NCBI GenBank assembly: GCA_003550325.1
Contig: QKWP01000265.1
Span: forward strand, 122,893 to 186,892
Direction: 5' to 3'
DNA: 64,000 nt
Origin: Gigaspora rosea
Lineage: Eukaryota > Glomeromycota > Glomeromycetes > Diversisporales > Gigasporaceae
This document shows, one piece after another, positions 45,948 through 57,196 of this stretch; the stretch's first letter is position 1, and each line of letters begins with the position of its first letter. The notes below the pieces were generated by a model. The model was not told the DNA's origin. It was given only the letters and a program-made list of their open reading frames with translations, and did not search any database. A program made the position numbers and the translations under genes.

Positions 45948-46350
45948 TCGTATTATAATAATAATAAATATTCTTTGTATGTGTATGTTGTACGCCATAA
46001 TAGAACCTTAGTAGATTTAGAATCAATATAAGTTGATTCTAAATGTACTTATGTTGAAACGAAATTTTAAATTCACTCAAATCGATAAAGAATTTCGATC
46101 TAACTTAAAGATGATTCCGAATCAATTTAGCGCATATTCAATTAAAAACATTAATGTATACTTATCGGACTTATATAACTATGAATTAGGATTTTAAAAT
46201 AAGGGTTTAATTTTTAAAATTAATTGGGATTTTAGATTCCACAAATCAGCCGAATTGTACATTTTCGAGTTTAGGCCCTTTCTATTGTAAAGACTAAGTC
46301 ATTAGTTTTTTGTTTAAATTTTCAGTAAGGCATACATGTGTGTCTAAATT

Positions 46351-47259
46351 ATAGGTGCAGGAACTTGGTGGCGTATGGTCACGTCAAAAAGTTACGTAGT
46401 TACGTCAAAAGTGCTATAACAGACACATGGCATAATAGCCGACGTTTGCTGTAACTGAGTTTTTGTATGTAACTTTGAAATTAGACGTGATGTAGGATAT
46501 AATATACGTGATGTTGACTTTAGTCAAATAAAAAGTTTATTTTTATTAAAAATAAATCCTTTTTAACAAAAAATAAATAAATAGATCATACGAAAATTAA
46601 AATAAAAACTTTTAATAAAAGTGCAAATTAAATTAGAAAATGTGCAATATGTCTTGAATTGAAACAAATTCTGGTGCTTCTACACCATTAGAAACTACAC
46701 AATCAGAATCAGAAACAAATTGTGATCTTCCACGAAAAAAAATTAGAAGAGGTTGCCCTGTTTTCGATGAAGTATGGGACTATGTAATCAAAGGCGAAAA
46801 AGTAAATCCTGGACATTACAAAGCAACATGTTTTCATTGTGGAATGTGCTGACAGAGAGGTAGACCCTTTAAAAAAAAAAAGCCCGTTAAATTATTTTCT
46901 TCGAGAATTCGCATTCTACAATAAAAATTATATATTAAGTGTGTCAAATATTGCAATACAATGTATTAAATGCTATAGCACATATTAAATATTACAACAC
47001 ATATCAATTGTTACGGCACATGCATATAAAAGTTATATATTACATTTCAACTATTGAAATACAATGTATTAAATGCTAAAGCGCATATTAAATATTACGG
47101 CACATGTCAAATGTTACGGCACATGCAAATGTTACGGCCCATGCAAGTTGTTACGGCATATGTGAGTCGCGGTCCTTTTGACGTATCGTCATATCTAAAG
47201 TTACAGCTATCGGGATGTAAAAAGGGTTACGTCACCAATCATATTCCTGCACCTATAGT
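46351..47259 (+). mobile_element. 909-bp hAT deletion derivative
   Basis: The ends are ATAGGTGCAGGAA and TTCCTGCACCTATA, flanked by TCTAAATT at 46343-46350 and 47260-47267 (8 bp, exact). Subterminal zones contain repeated GTTACGT/ACGTCA motifs. The interior keeps the N-terminal piece of a BED-finger transposase (46640-46852) and then passes abruptly into a short tandem repeat (AATGTTACGGCACATGC type, 46990-47165). It looks like an internally deleted copy of an autonomous hAT element. Confidence 0.82.
46640..46852 (+). pseudogene. BED-zinc-finger N-terminus of an hAT transposase
   Basis: Seventy codons with one internal stop after residue 5. The part KIRRGCPVFDEVWDYVIKGE then NPGHYKATCFHCG has the aromatic pair and the CxxC of a BED finger. 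The His/Cys half of the finger is missing beyond the stop at 46850. The frame lies inside the deletion derivative 46351-47259 and differs in sequence from the finger of the 2957-11849 element, so it comes from another hAT family. Confidence 0.78.
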
Positions 47260-47544
47260 TCTAAATTTCCCATTTTACAGCTATTCTCATAAATTCTGGA
47301 ATACTGATAAAAAATTAATACAGCATAAAATTTTTGATTTTGGCATTTCGATATATAAAGGCATAACATTGTTAGAATGATTTCATCACAATATTTTATT
47401 GCATAGGTCTTATATAACAACCCGTAAAAATTCGACAAGCCTATTTTCACTAACCAATATAAAAATCAGGTGATTTTAATACCGACTATATTGTGAAATT
47501 AGTTTTTCTTCTAAAATACTAAATCAAAAACTCAGAGCCGGTGA

Positions 47545-47885
47545 GCAATAATTTTTAGAATTCAGGGCTGGGAACTAAATTTGCAAGATTTTTTTAAAAT
47601 TCTTGAATTCATGTCCACGAATTTGAACAAGATGTTTTTAAGATTCTTGAATTTAGGGCTGGAAAACTTAAAATTGGGCATGAATTTTTTAAGTCTCTTG
47701 AATTAATACATTAGATAAGACTTTTTAAATTCTTGATTCAGGGATGGTAAACTCAAATCGGATAAGAAACTTGAATTTAGGTTTGGGAAACCTAAATTAG
47801 GCAAGAATTTTAAGTTTAGAGTTGGGAAACTTAAATGGAAAAGTTTTTCAAATTCTTGAATTCAAGGCCAGAAGACTTAAAATTG
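47545..47885. repeat. ~50-bp degenerate tandem repeat
   Basis: About six to seven units built on GGGCTGGAAAACTTAAATTG, then GGCAAGAATTTTTTAAATTC and TTGAATTCA. Not coding. Confidence 0.8.
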
Positions 47886-48127
47886 CTATTTAATAAAAAG
47901 TATGTACTGTATATATTATTATAAAAAAAATTAATATTATAATAAAATTACTAAATTTTCATATGGCTCGATAAATTTTATAATGAAATAATATTATGAA
48001 ATTTATTATTAAAAAAAAAATTTAAAGTCCAATATATCCAGAGAGAGGTTATTATTATTGAACAAGGGTCAGTTGTATTTTATTTTATAAGTTCAATTGT
48101 TAGGAGATTTGTCAATCACCAAAGAGA
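47886..48127. other. AT-rich 3' flank of the protease gene
   Basis: The sequence follows the protease stop codon. No defined terminator or polyadenylation signal could be chosen with confidence in such AT-rich DNA. Confidence 0.35.
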
Positions 48128-48948
48128 TTAACGTATTTTACCAACATTAGAAACCGTAAGAAGAGTCAATTCAATCCCATGATCCTCATCTACTAAAATT
48201 TTATCTACTGGGTGAAATAAAGTTATATTTGAAGTAGAGTTTCCAGCCAATAACAAACCAACAACGTTAACATACTTGCGTACTACACCATCGTCATCGA
48301 TTGCATATTGGAACACAGGACAACCGGAATCACCTTCAGCAGAAAACAATTCTGCTTCCAGAACAGACTTATATGTTTTTCCACCAATTGTGAAAGTGTC
48401 ATGGATTCCTATTAAAGTCCCACAAGTGACATGTGTCCTATAACCAGATTTACATATAGTGGATCCTATATCATTCTCAGATAATACTTTCTGACCAACA
48501 ATAAATAATTCCCGATAAGTTCGATTATCTGAATTAATTATAGAAGGAAAAATAAAAAGGTCAGTATTCCTAGTGTTTACCACAACATATCCCCTGTCAA
48601 TAGGCTCAAAATCGTAAGTTTCCATTGTTCCAACAAAAGTATTTGGGATAAATGAATTCCATGGCAGATTATAAAAATCCACTGAACCATCTGGTTTAAA
48701 GGGTCCTTTAATTGCACAATGTCCTACTGTTGCCAAGAGTAATATTTCTGGAGATTCTTCATCAAACACCCAGAAACCTGCGCTACATCCATAGGATTCA
48801 TTGTTATGCAGACCATGTCCACCTAAGATTTCAATTCCTAGTTTAGGCCGTTTGCTTGGTGGATTTCGTTTTATTAAGTTTCGTTTGTTTTGATTTGGAC
48901 CATGCTGGTAATTTGAAACTGACGAAATAGGTATGTCTTCTTTCCCAC

Positions 48949-49729
48949 TAGAGATTAAGCCCGGATAAGGCTTACCCGGGTAACCCGCATAAGCATTCCT
49001 TAACCGGGTTATGGTTATGCTACCCGGGTAACCCGAATAGAAAATAAATATACATCACGTGAGAATAATGAAACAATATTATTGGACGAATTTCCTAATA
49101 TACCGCTAAGCTTAGCCATATTAATTTCTGTCAAAATCATATTTGGCAATGATAATGCTACGAATTAAAATATTTGACTAATTTAGACAGGTCTTAGATC
49201 TTTTATTTTAGATTATGCATTTAAATGTAGTGTTCCGGCCTGGGTCGGAAATTTTCTAACCCGGGTCATCCCTAAAAAAAAAAAAAAAAAAAAAAACTTT
49301 CCCTTTATTTTTCTCTCTCTCTCTTTCTCTCTTCTTCTCTTTCTCTCTTTTTCTCTCTCCCTCTCATGACCCGGGCTAAATGTCTAACCCGTCGGGTCAC
49401 TATTATCTGACCCGGGTCAGAACACTAATCTTAACTTTTAAGTATAGACTATATTTTCAAACATGTATTTAACATTTTATAAATAAAATGCATTTGAATT
49501 TATTAACGTTAAACGAATTTGAATCTGCGAATTAATGTTTTAAACCAATTTTGGTTTAAAGATTATCTATAATCATGTGAAACGTCTATTCTTATATAAT
49601 CATAACCGGGTTAACCGGGTTAACCGGGTCAGCCGGATTATTTGAGATTAACCGGGTAGTTACCCGAGTAAGAGTTTAATAAGCGGACGGGTTACCCGGA
49701 ATTAAATTTTAAACCGGGCCTAATCTCTA
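48949..49729. mobile_element. 781-bp hAT-like element inside the protease gene
   Basis: The ends are TAGAGATTAAGCCCGG and CCGGGCCTAATCTCTA (one mismatch). The target-site duplication TTTCCCAC is exact at 48941-48948 and 49730-49737. Subterminal zones are packed with GGGTTACCCGGGTAACCCG-like motifs. There is no transposase frame, so it depends on a transposase from elsewhere. It contains a further element at 49230-49425. Confidence 0.92.
49230..49425. mobile_element. 196-bp MITE nested in the protease insertion
   Basis: The ends are GTGTTCCGGCCTGGGTCGG and CTGACCCGGGTCAGAACAC, with TA on both sides (49228-49229, 49426-49427). The interior has a 22-base poly-A and a TCTCTCTTTCTCT tract, plus CCCGGGT palindromes. 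It is younger than the 781-bp element that holds it. Confidence 0.75.
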
Positions 49730-50266
49730 TTTCCCACGATGTCTTATAATCACGTTAAATTTTTTAGCGTGATTGATAAAATCATTGTTTTCTTTATCAT
49801 TATAGTTTAAATGTATAACTACATTATTAATTTTGTATTCGATACCAATTATTAAGCTATTCACATTGTATTGAAGAGCAAGACTAATTAATTTATTAAA
49901 AGTAGAATTTAGATTGGCCAACGAATTAAACACTTCATTGAATTCTAATAGATCTTTATATTTTTCCATCATTGGATCCTCCAATATTTTTTGTTTATTA
50001 GATAAGTTTAATATATTAATATATATTTTATTTGATTTCACATCTATATATGATCCTCCAAAGTCCTCCTCATTTAGCAACGATGCTAATAAATGGTTTC
50101 CTGTAATTAAATTCTTCTCTCTGACTAATAACTCTGGCACTTCATTTTCAGCTACATTCCATAAATTTGCCAACGGTTGATATAGACTATGAATTGAATG
50201 ATTTTGTAATATAATAAATAAAATAAATAAAGTTTGAAAAAAACATATTCTATACGTGTCTTTCAT

Positions 50267-52450
50267 TATTGAAATGAGGTAATAAAACGTTATTAATGTT
50301 GATTGAATATTTTTTGGTTTGTACATAGAAAAATATTGATACTTATAGTTTTTAACGCCTTTCATCTCTCACATTTATTAGGGCTGTTAATCAATTCCGT
50401 CCGGATCGATGGTCCTTCGGTTCATCCAGAGATCGGATCAGTCCGGTTCTTTTTAGGATGGATCGAAGGATCATCGGTCCTTATATTAAAATATTATTAA
50501 ATCCAAAGATTATTAATTAGGAACCTTTTATTTCGTTATAGTGCATTAGTGCTCGTACCGGATAACTCTTTATCCGAAAGGTTGTAACCTTTAACAAAAT
50601 CCAATAACCGGTTTTATATCCTATTCAAATAAAAGGATAACGGTTATATCTGGATGAGATATTTATATTATAATGCATCAATCAAATAATGTAACTCTAT
50701 ATTGATCATAAAAAAATGATTTATGCATGAAGTTTGTACTTTGTACATTCTATTCTAACTTACGTATTCGTCAGGTGTCATTAGTGGCCAGACAAAGAGA
50801 TCTAGGCGTATTTCGGAAATAAATAAGAGTTTAAAAAAATCTTATTTGTGTATCAAAATTTTTGAAATCGGAAAATGAAATGGGGGACGAAATAGTAAAA
50901 ATTTTTTATAATAATAAACCGATATTAGAAGCAGTATCGACTAACAATAAAATAATTTATAATAATGAAGATCAAGTGTATTCGAATTTTAATTAAAAAT
51001 AAATAAGAATTGTACATCTCTTATTTGATAATAAATAAGTCTTCTTGCTTTATCAAAATAAGATTTACGAATTTTAATTCTGAAACCCCCTCATTATTAT
51101 AATGATCCGCGTCATTCTGAATTTATGTTGATTCTCAATTTACATATGTCGTTTGTGAATCGTGAAATGTCATTTGTCATTTTAGAACCGCTATCCATTT
51201 ACCAATTAATAAAAAAAAAGCGAAAATGATGATAATAATAATAAAGTAAAAAAATTAAAAAATAAATAAATAAATAAACGCGAATAAAAATGAATCACCA
51301 ATATTAAATGCTAACTTTTCATACATTAAAAGAATATTTTAAATAATTTTCGCATTCCCCGCGTAGAACACATCCGTTTGTTTTTCGGCAACAGCAGGAA
51401 TCTGGTCGGGTGTCTTGTCTAACCCGAATCTAATAAGAAGATAATTACTAAAATTTTTTTTTTTAAAAAAAAAAACAAATTTATCTTTTCCAGGTTTTTT
51501 CATGACCGTCATGCTCAACCTGGTAGTAGCACCGATTATTTCGTAAAATTTTCGACATAACAAACTTGCATCCTCAAATTATTCCTATCTTGTTTAAGCA
51601 TGAGCAGTTCTTCTGTGACGCCAATATAAAGAACCTTAAAGGTTTAGCTTGAATTTCGGGTTACACTGAAGATCAGAATTTTTTAGTATTTAGACATTCA
51701 TTATAACGAATTTCACGAGTCACAAAGTCATATCCCTGCTCAATAAAGTGTACAAAAAAAAAAGATGAAACAATAAAAGAATTATCATTATAAAAATATC
51801 AATGAAAAAGTTCAATGCAAATATAAATGTAATTATTAATAAGTAATTATTCTGTTGTCTCATGATCTGCATTACGAATTGACGATCGGTGAAAATCGTG
51901 AAAGAACACGTTTCAAATTCAGCATTGAAGTAAATTCAGAAATGGGCAATGGACTAGGAAAACCCGTCTTTGAAGGAGGTTTTCCATTTTGAGAAAATGG
52001 CGATTATTTGTCTGTGAAACCTAAAATTTACCCTGAGTTTTTTGTTTATTTTTAGATATCAATTACTGAATAAACGATGTCATGTGATTTTGAAACACTG
52101 ATTGACCAATCTAATTTAATTGGGTCATTGTAAATCTATTTTTAGAGCACGATCGTTAAATAATTGGGTTACATTCAAGTTAAAATATCTCGATAAATTA
52201 TTATATTAACGTAGGATAAAAAGTGAAATACATATAGATATAAACCGAAACTTTAATCTGAATCAAAAATCTCGAAATTGATAAAAGACGGGTTTTCCTA
52301 GTCCATTGCTCAAATACTCGGAACAATAATAGTATAGAATAATCCTTTTATCACGCAGCATTCAACTTGCGTTTGCTTATTGTATTCCGTACTGTGTAAA
52401 GTATGTAATAGAAAATAAAATATGCGCTTACTGTACAAGTATGTATTCAT
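50267..52450. other. 5' flank of the protease gene and non-coding DNA
   Basis: Positions 50380-50480 form a CGGATCGATGGTCC-type imperfect palindrome starting TAGGGCTGTTAATCAA, probably one end of another hAT-like MITE. Positions 50540-50665 hold ACCGGATA/TATCCGAAAGG hairpins. A 75-codon minus-strand frame at 51563-51339 (ends FYAGNAKII) matches no family I know. The rest shows nothing. Confidence 0.4.
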
Positions 52451-52558
52451 ATATATGTTGTAGCCCAGATGAATTGGGCTAGCCCAGATTGAAATTACAA
52501 TCTGGGCTAGCCCAATTGCCAACTGGGCAGGATTGCCATCTGGGCTACAACATATATA
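52451..52558. mobile_element. ~108-bp palindromic MITE
   Basis: ATATATGTTGTAGCCCAGAT at the left and its exact inverse at the right. Inside, TTGGGCTAGCCCAGATTG pairs with CAATCTGGGCTAGCCCAA. Nearly the whole sequence can fold on itself. Confidence 0.82.
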
Positions 52559-52675
52559 ATATAATAATTATTATTATTTTTCTTTTTCATAGTGAATGTG
52601 GGTCGTATAACAGTTGTTATACGCCAAATAGACTCACACAAACTCTCGGTATACCAGAAAAAGAAAAATAAATCC

Positions 52676-52895
52676 GTTATTGAATGTTCCGCATCCAATA
52701 ACAGCATTTCTGGCTTTGAATTTAATGTGCTTGACAACCTGAGCCCCTTCGGGGCCCAGGTTAGCACATTAAATTCAAAGCCAGATACTTCTTTTATTTG
52801 TCATCCAAAATGATCATCCCGTGATCCTTCGGATCACGGTATTCTCATTTCTCCTGCCAAATAAAACTGTTATTGGATGCTACACATCCAATAAC
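52676..52895. repeat. cluster of four hairpins, two with CTTCGG loops
   Basis: The outer hairpins GTTATTGAATG..CATCCAATAAC (52676-52703) and GTTATTGGATG..CATCCAATAAC (52869-52895) resemble each other. Between them, 52709-52785 is a long hairpin (TCTGGCTTTGAATTTAATGT stem) closed by CCCCTTCGGGG. A second hairpin at 52819-52839 (GATCCTTCGGATC) has the same C(TTCG)G loop. As RNA these are the unusually stable UUCG tetraloops. No gene overlaps. Confidence 0.8.
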
Positions 52896-54060
52896 TATTT
52901 ATTATATACTTACAAAAAACTGAATGCCAGTATAAGTTTAAAGTGTAATTGATTTATATCGACCTATTAAATAAATATAATAAACACAACCGAAATATTA
53001 AAATCATGTTCTTATTTAAAATGCATTAAATTTTTTATGATGTAGACAAGTTTTACACCGGGTGATGCTAGTATATAAATAATACGCAAATTAAAATATT
53101 TATTATAATTGTATTTTACCCTATATTATCCTAGATCATATCTTAACCAGATACCTCAATAATTTATCTGTTTACCAATTTTATAATTCGGGTATCCGGA
53201 TAATTAACCATCTGTGTTTTATTTTGTTGTTGACTTAAATGCTGCTCATAGCCTAACAGTTAACCGGTTATTGTACTCTAGGGTACGACCACTATAATGC
53301 ATGTCAACAGATGTTTTTTATCAGAGAATTAATTCTTATGGATCACAAAGTTGATTGATAAGTCGTCCATGTGTGTAATTTTATAAAATACTAGTCAATT
53401 AAGAGTCCTGATTGCATGTGGTTAAAGTATAACCATCGTCATACAACATACAAAATAAAGTGGCTCGAAGGACTTCTTAGGGCCATGACATATATTACTA
53501 ATATCCATTTACTATGAGACCAGACCCCCCTCCCCACCTAAGACCAATCAAAATGCTCGATGTTGTTACACAAAAATGTATATTTATATAATTCTTGATT
53601 GTGATTGGCTAATATTCTAGATTGTGTAACCAGATTCAGCTGACCCCCACCCTAAAATATTAGGTAACTGTCATTGCCCTTATCAGCTAGTCGACTTTAG
53701 TTGATCATTATATCAACTAACTAAAGTCGTTTTTCATGCGATAAGTTAATTAGTACAAAGAGGAAAAATATGGGAAGTTGGTAATGAATCAAATAATCGT
53801 CATGCAATATGGTATCCTCAGGAATGTGTGACAGGTTGATCGACAAAATTAAGAAACCAATTTTTCGCATGTGACACATTGCTAATTGATGTTATCTTGC
53901 CAATCATGAACTTTATTGATAAATTTTTATTGCATACGTGCGTACTGTACGTGCGTACATACATTAGTGCATTAGTGCAATTGATGTATGAAATTAATTC
54001 TACATGTGGAGAAATAATTCCAAAATCGGTCTCTATTCTACAATGCAGTAGAATTGAGAA
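52896..54060. other. non-coding DNA
   Basis: No gene. A 65-codon frame ending near 54076 runs into the kinase relic in a different frame and shows no kinase features. Confidence 0.4.
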
Positions 54061-54477
54061 TTTTTACCTTATATAGCACCTGAAGTTCTACTAGGTCAAT
54101 CGTATACGAAATCATCAGATATTTACTGTCTTGGGATAATTATGACGGAAATATCAATGGGAAGAAGAGCTTTGATGGAGTTCCGTTTGATACTAATCTT
54201 CAATTTAAGATCATTAATGGAAATAGACCGAATGTAATCATGCTCCGAAATTTTAGATCATGATCCTGATAAACGACCAACAACTGCTATAATTGCTAAC
54301 TTGGTGGGTCATTGGTTAGATGAAATGGACCAAGGTGATAACGATATTAAGAACCAAATCTTAGAAGCTGATGAAATTAAACCAGAACCGGTTGAACCAA
54401 ACCATCCGATTTATTATTATTCAAGTAAATTGATAATTACAAACCCAATTGATAGTAAATTGCAAGATTTCGATTGA
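54061..54477 (+). pseudogene. protein-kinase C-lobe remnant
   Basis: It begins with LPYIAPEVLLGQSYTKSSDI followed by YCLGIIMTEIS (APE motif and helix F, with the conserved Asp). A frameshift leads into GVPFDTNLQFKIINGNRPNV, then back to LDHDPDKRPTTATI-like sequence (here DPDKRPTTAIIANLVGHWLD) and an acidic tail ending in TGA at about 54477. The N-lobe and catalytic loop are not present upstream. The frame shifts at least twice. It is a relic of the same TKL-like family as the one at 26.9 kb, but overlaps it only at the APE motif. Confidence 0.85.
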
Positions 54478-55239
54478 ATAATTCTACTGATAACCCTAAT
54501 TCGTAAATCTGCTATCACAATTTGGTAGCATTAATTCATAATTCTAGATGATTACTATTTTAATTTGGGAGAAGAGCGAAGGTAATTAAGTACAGATAAT
54601 AAGCAAAATAAAATTTCTAGTATGAGTTTAAGAAAAATAAACATGGAAAAATTCATTCTGATTTTAAGTTCATGTCAGAATCAAATAAATTATCGTGTAT
54701 GGTTTATATTGCGATTTTAGTGGATTTGTCCACAAAATTTTAGATCTGATTGATCCGCATGACTTGCTGTTATTCTCACATATAATTTCATCACAACTTA
54801 TCTTTATATATGTATATACTTTAATCCTTCGTGATAAAAAAAGGGAAAAATTAGTAGTTATGCGCGCATGTCCATAAGGCCACGCAAAGTAAAATTTTCG
54901 TTTCACATTACCATTTTTTTTTTTTTTTTTGCCCAATTCTTTTAAGACAAGCATAATAATGTTTGTTTTAATGATATTTAATGAATAAAATTGGAAAATG
55001 TTGAAGGGATACCAGAACATTTCGGGATCGGTTATAGGTCAGCGGGAATTTTCGGAGGTATGACAATAACAGATAATCTAATTGATTTAGTAACTAAAAT
55101 AAAAACTAGCTCAGAGTCCGGACGTTGCCGCGGGAATGGGGGTTCTGATTTTTTTGACTCTTAGGCCTAAGTACCTGGAAGTGAGATTTCAACGGATATT
55201 GGCTGGGTTTAAAATTTAAATAACGGCCCAAATAATCCC
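54478..55239. other. non-coding DNA
   Basis: Nothing recognised apart from a 19-base T run near 54915. Open frames of 60-116 codons overlap on opposite strands without family similarity. Confidence 0.4.
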
Positions 55240-55375
55240 AGCTTGAACCCGAATTGGTTCAAATGAACCCGGCTTGGGTTCAAATGAGCCGATTAGGTTC
55301 AAATGAACACAAATGGTTTCAAATGAGCCCGAATTGGGTTCAAATGACCCGAATTTGGTTCACTTGAACCCAAAT
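55240..55375. repeat. ~24-bp tandem repeat, GGGTTCAAATGAACCC type
   Basis: About six units such as CCCGGCTTGGGTTCAAATGA. Each unit holds the partial palindrome GGTTCAAATGAACC. It is related to the array at 12355-12595. Confidence 0.85.
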
Positions 55376-55839
55376 TAATTGTTCTTTTTTAATTTTTTTA
55401 TTTATTTTTTTTATTTATCAAAATATCTGTATTCAAGTCATCCATTCTCATTTTAGCAAAATCTGCAATTTACATAATTGAAAAAACTTGCTTTGTGCAA
55501 GTTTGTAAAGCTTAGGCCATTTTAGTTGATTTTAAGCAACATCATCCCTTGCTTAACTGCCGCCGAAAATTAAACAAGCCAATCACAACGTAGCCAATGA
55601 GAATTGATCAAATATTCTTGGGATGTGTTTGTTTAATCCCCCTCCCTCCTCATGCCTGACCTTAGAGTTGGGACCCAAAACCTTTTTGGCCAAATCTGAA
55701 AGTTTTGGGTTTCGGATTATAGGTACCCGAAACCTTTCCCGAAACTCGAAAACATCTTCTGAAACCCGAAACCTCTTCTGAAACCCAAAACAAAAAACCC
55801 TAGCCAAACTAATGATGCCTGACGCAAGTATTTTCGTGA

Positions 55840-56015
55840 TGACAAAAGGTTTCGTCAAATTTGCATCTGACGAAACCCTTGACGATTGATGAAACCCTTG
55901 ACGCTTGATGAAACCCTTGACAATTAACAAAACCCTTGACAATTGACGAAACCCTTGATGATTGATGAAACTCCTAATACAACCCCTGACTATTGATGAA
56001 ACTAATGCCCTAGCT
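55840..56015. repeat. 17-19-bp tandem repeat GATTGATGAAACCCTTGAC
   Basis: Seven to nine imperfect units in a row. The inverted version (TGTCATGGGTTTCATCATGC) occurs at 57125-57196 and 58055-58140, split by the Mutator-like element. Confidence 0.85.
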
Positions 56016-56030
56016 CAAACTAATGCCCTA

Positions 56031-56376
56031 GCTCTCCCACAAAAAATTGTTCGTCACCTGTAATTTTAACCAATCGAATTTTAAGATTAGGTGTAATGTA
56101 AATTTTTTTACAAAGAACAGATAGCTCTAAATTTTTATTAGGAAACCATCTATTGCGTCCCAATTAAAAATGTTCTCGTAAAATTTTACAGCCACAATGG
56201 CCACTATAGTTTTCTAATCCTAACTCTAATTATAACACGGTTTCTTAGCCTTAATTTTACACGTATTTTTACTTAGAAAACAAACACATTTGTTTTAATT
56301 ATCATGTTACACCTGATCCTAAATTTTGATTGGTAAATTACAGAATTACAGAGTGATCAATTTTTTGTGGGAGTGC
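56031..56376. mobile_element. 346-bp TAGC-type MITE, best-preserved copy
   Basis: TA is at both borders, with ends GCTCTCCCACAAAAAATTG and CAATTTTTTGTGGGAGTGC. The terminal repeats continue inward for about 70 bp, including AACCAATCGAATTTTAAGAT and the complement ATCCTAAATTTTGATTGGT, plus TAGGTGTAATGTAA / TTACACCTGA. The centre has TAATCCTAACTCTAATTAT, the weak version of the CTAACCC block. No coding sequence is present. Confidence 0.8.
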
Positions 56377-57196
56377 TACCTAAGATGATGAAGCTCTTGA
56401 TGAAACACTTATCAATTGAAGAAGCATTTACAATTAATTAAAACAGATTATTTTTTATTGCTAGCATTTCACTAGCAACAGCAGAGTGTAGGACCAACTT
56501 ATACAAGGGGTTACCAAAATTCTGGGTCGGGATACATCAGAGTGCATCAGAACTGGATTGGAATTGATCAATTTTGCCCCAAGATCATAAAAAATTTTAC
56601 TAATGAAATCATATCCTTCATTAATTAATTTGTTATAGAACCTGCTAACAGCAAGGCTAAACGCCAACCTAGATCTGACACATATGACCCGAAAGTTTGA
56701 TGACATTTTTTGAACCATCAACAATAACACTAATGCTATGAACATCTGTTTTTTCATTCACAGACTTAAAACCATATCCACAAATATCTTTAATTTTGTA
56801 CTGAGGTTTTAATCACTCGCTAATATTTAATTCACCCATTGAGAGGTTCATACACTTGCTGAGAGTCTATAACCCTCGTTGAGGGTTAAAATCACCCAAC
56901 TATGCCACAAACTATGCCAAAATAAGAAATATATAAAATAATACATAATAATAAAATACCAGAACACCTATTGGATATATCTGGGTGATTGTTGCAAATC
57001 ATTGGGCAATGTCGAATCAATATTAAAAAGATAGAAACTGAGAAGATATAATAATAAACAAACAATTAACTTTATATGAACTAATTTATTTCTGTTATGA
57101 AAGAAATAAACAATAGTTTTATGTTTCATCAAAATCATTATGGGTTTTGTTAGTTTCATCATGCGTCATAGGTTTATGCATCATGGGTTTTATCAT

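Larger units (their letters stand above)
48128..50266 (-). pseudogene. secreted chymotrypsin-fold serine protease (S1), split by an hAT-like insertion
   Basis: The 5' part (50266-49730) starts at MKDTYRICFF. I chose this Met because it opens a signal peptide (FFQTLFILFIIL), whereas an upstream in-frame Met at 50365 would place 33 extra residues before it. A pro-region follows with FGGSYIDVKSNKIYINI, resembling the pro-domain of alpha-lytic/streptogrisin-type proteases. The 3' part (48940-48128) has the mature enzyme: GCSAGF and ATVGHC (His and the usual Cys pair), IDRGYVVV (likely Asp), a CKSG...VTCG Cys pair and GDSGCPVF (Ser). All three catalytic residues are present. The halves are separated by a 781-bp element (48949-49729) with an exact 8-bp duplication. 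Without the element and one duplicate the coding length is 1350 nt, 450 codons with the stop, one uninterrupted frame. The enzyme would be exported to degrade protein, but as sequenced it stops at the insertion. Confidence 0.88.

Noticed and set aside
51339..51563. 74-codon minus-strand frame ending FYAGNAKII
   Set aside because: The poly-Lys/Phe stretch in its middle comes from an A/T run. No homology recognised, so it is only mentioned in the intergenic description.
53879..54076. 65-codon frame as N-terminal part of the kinase at 54061
   Set aside because: It shows no kinase motifs and is out of frame with the APE-containing part.
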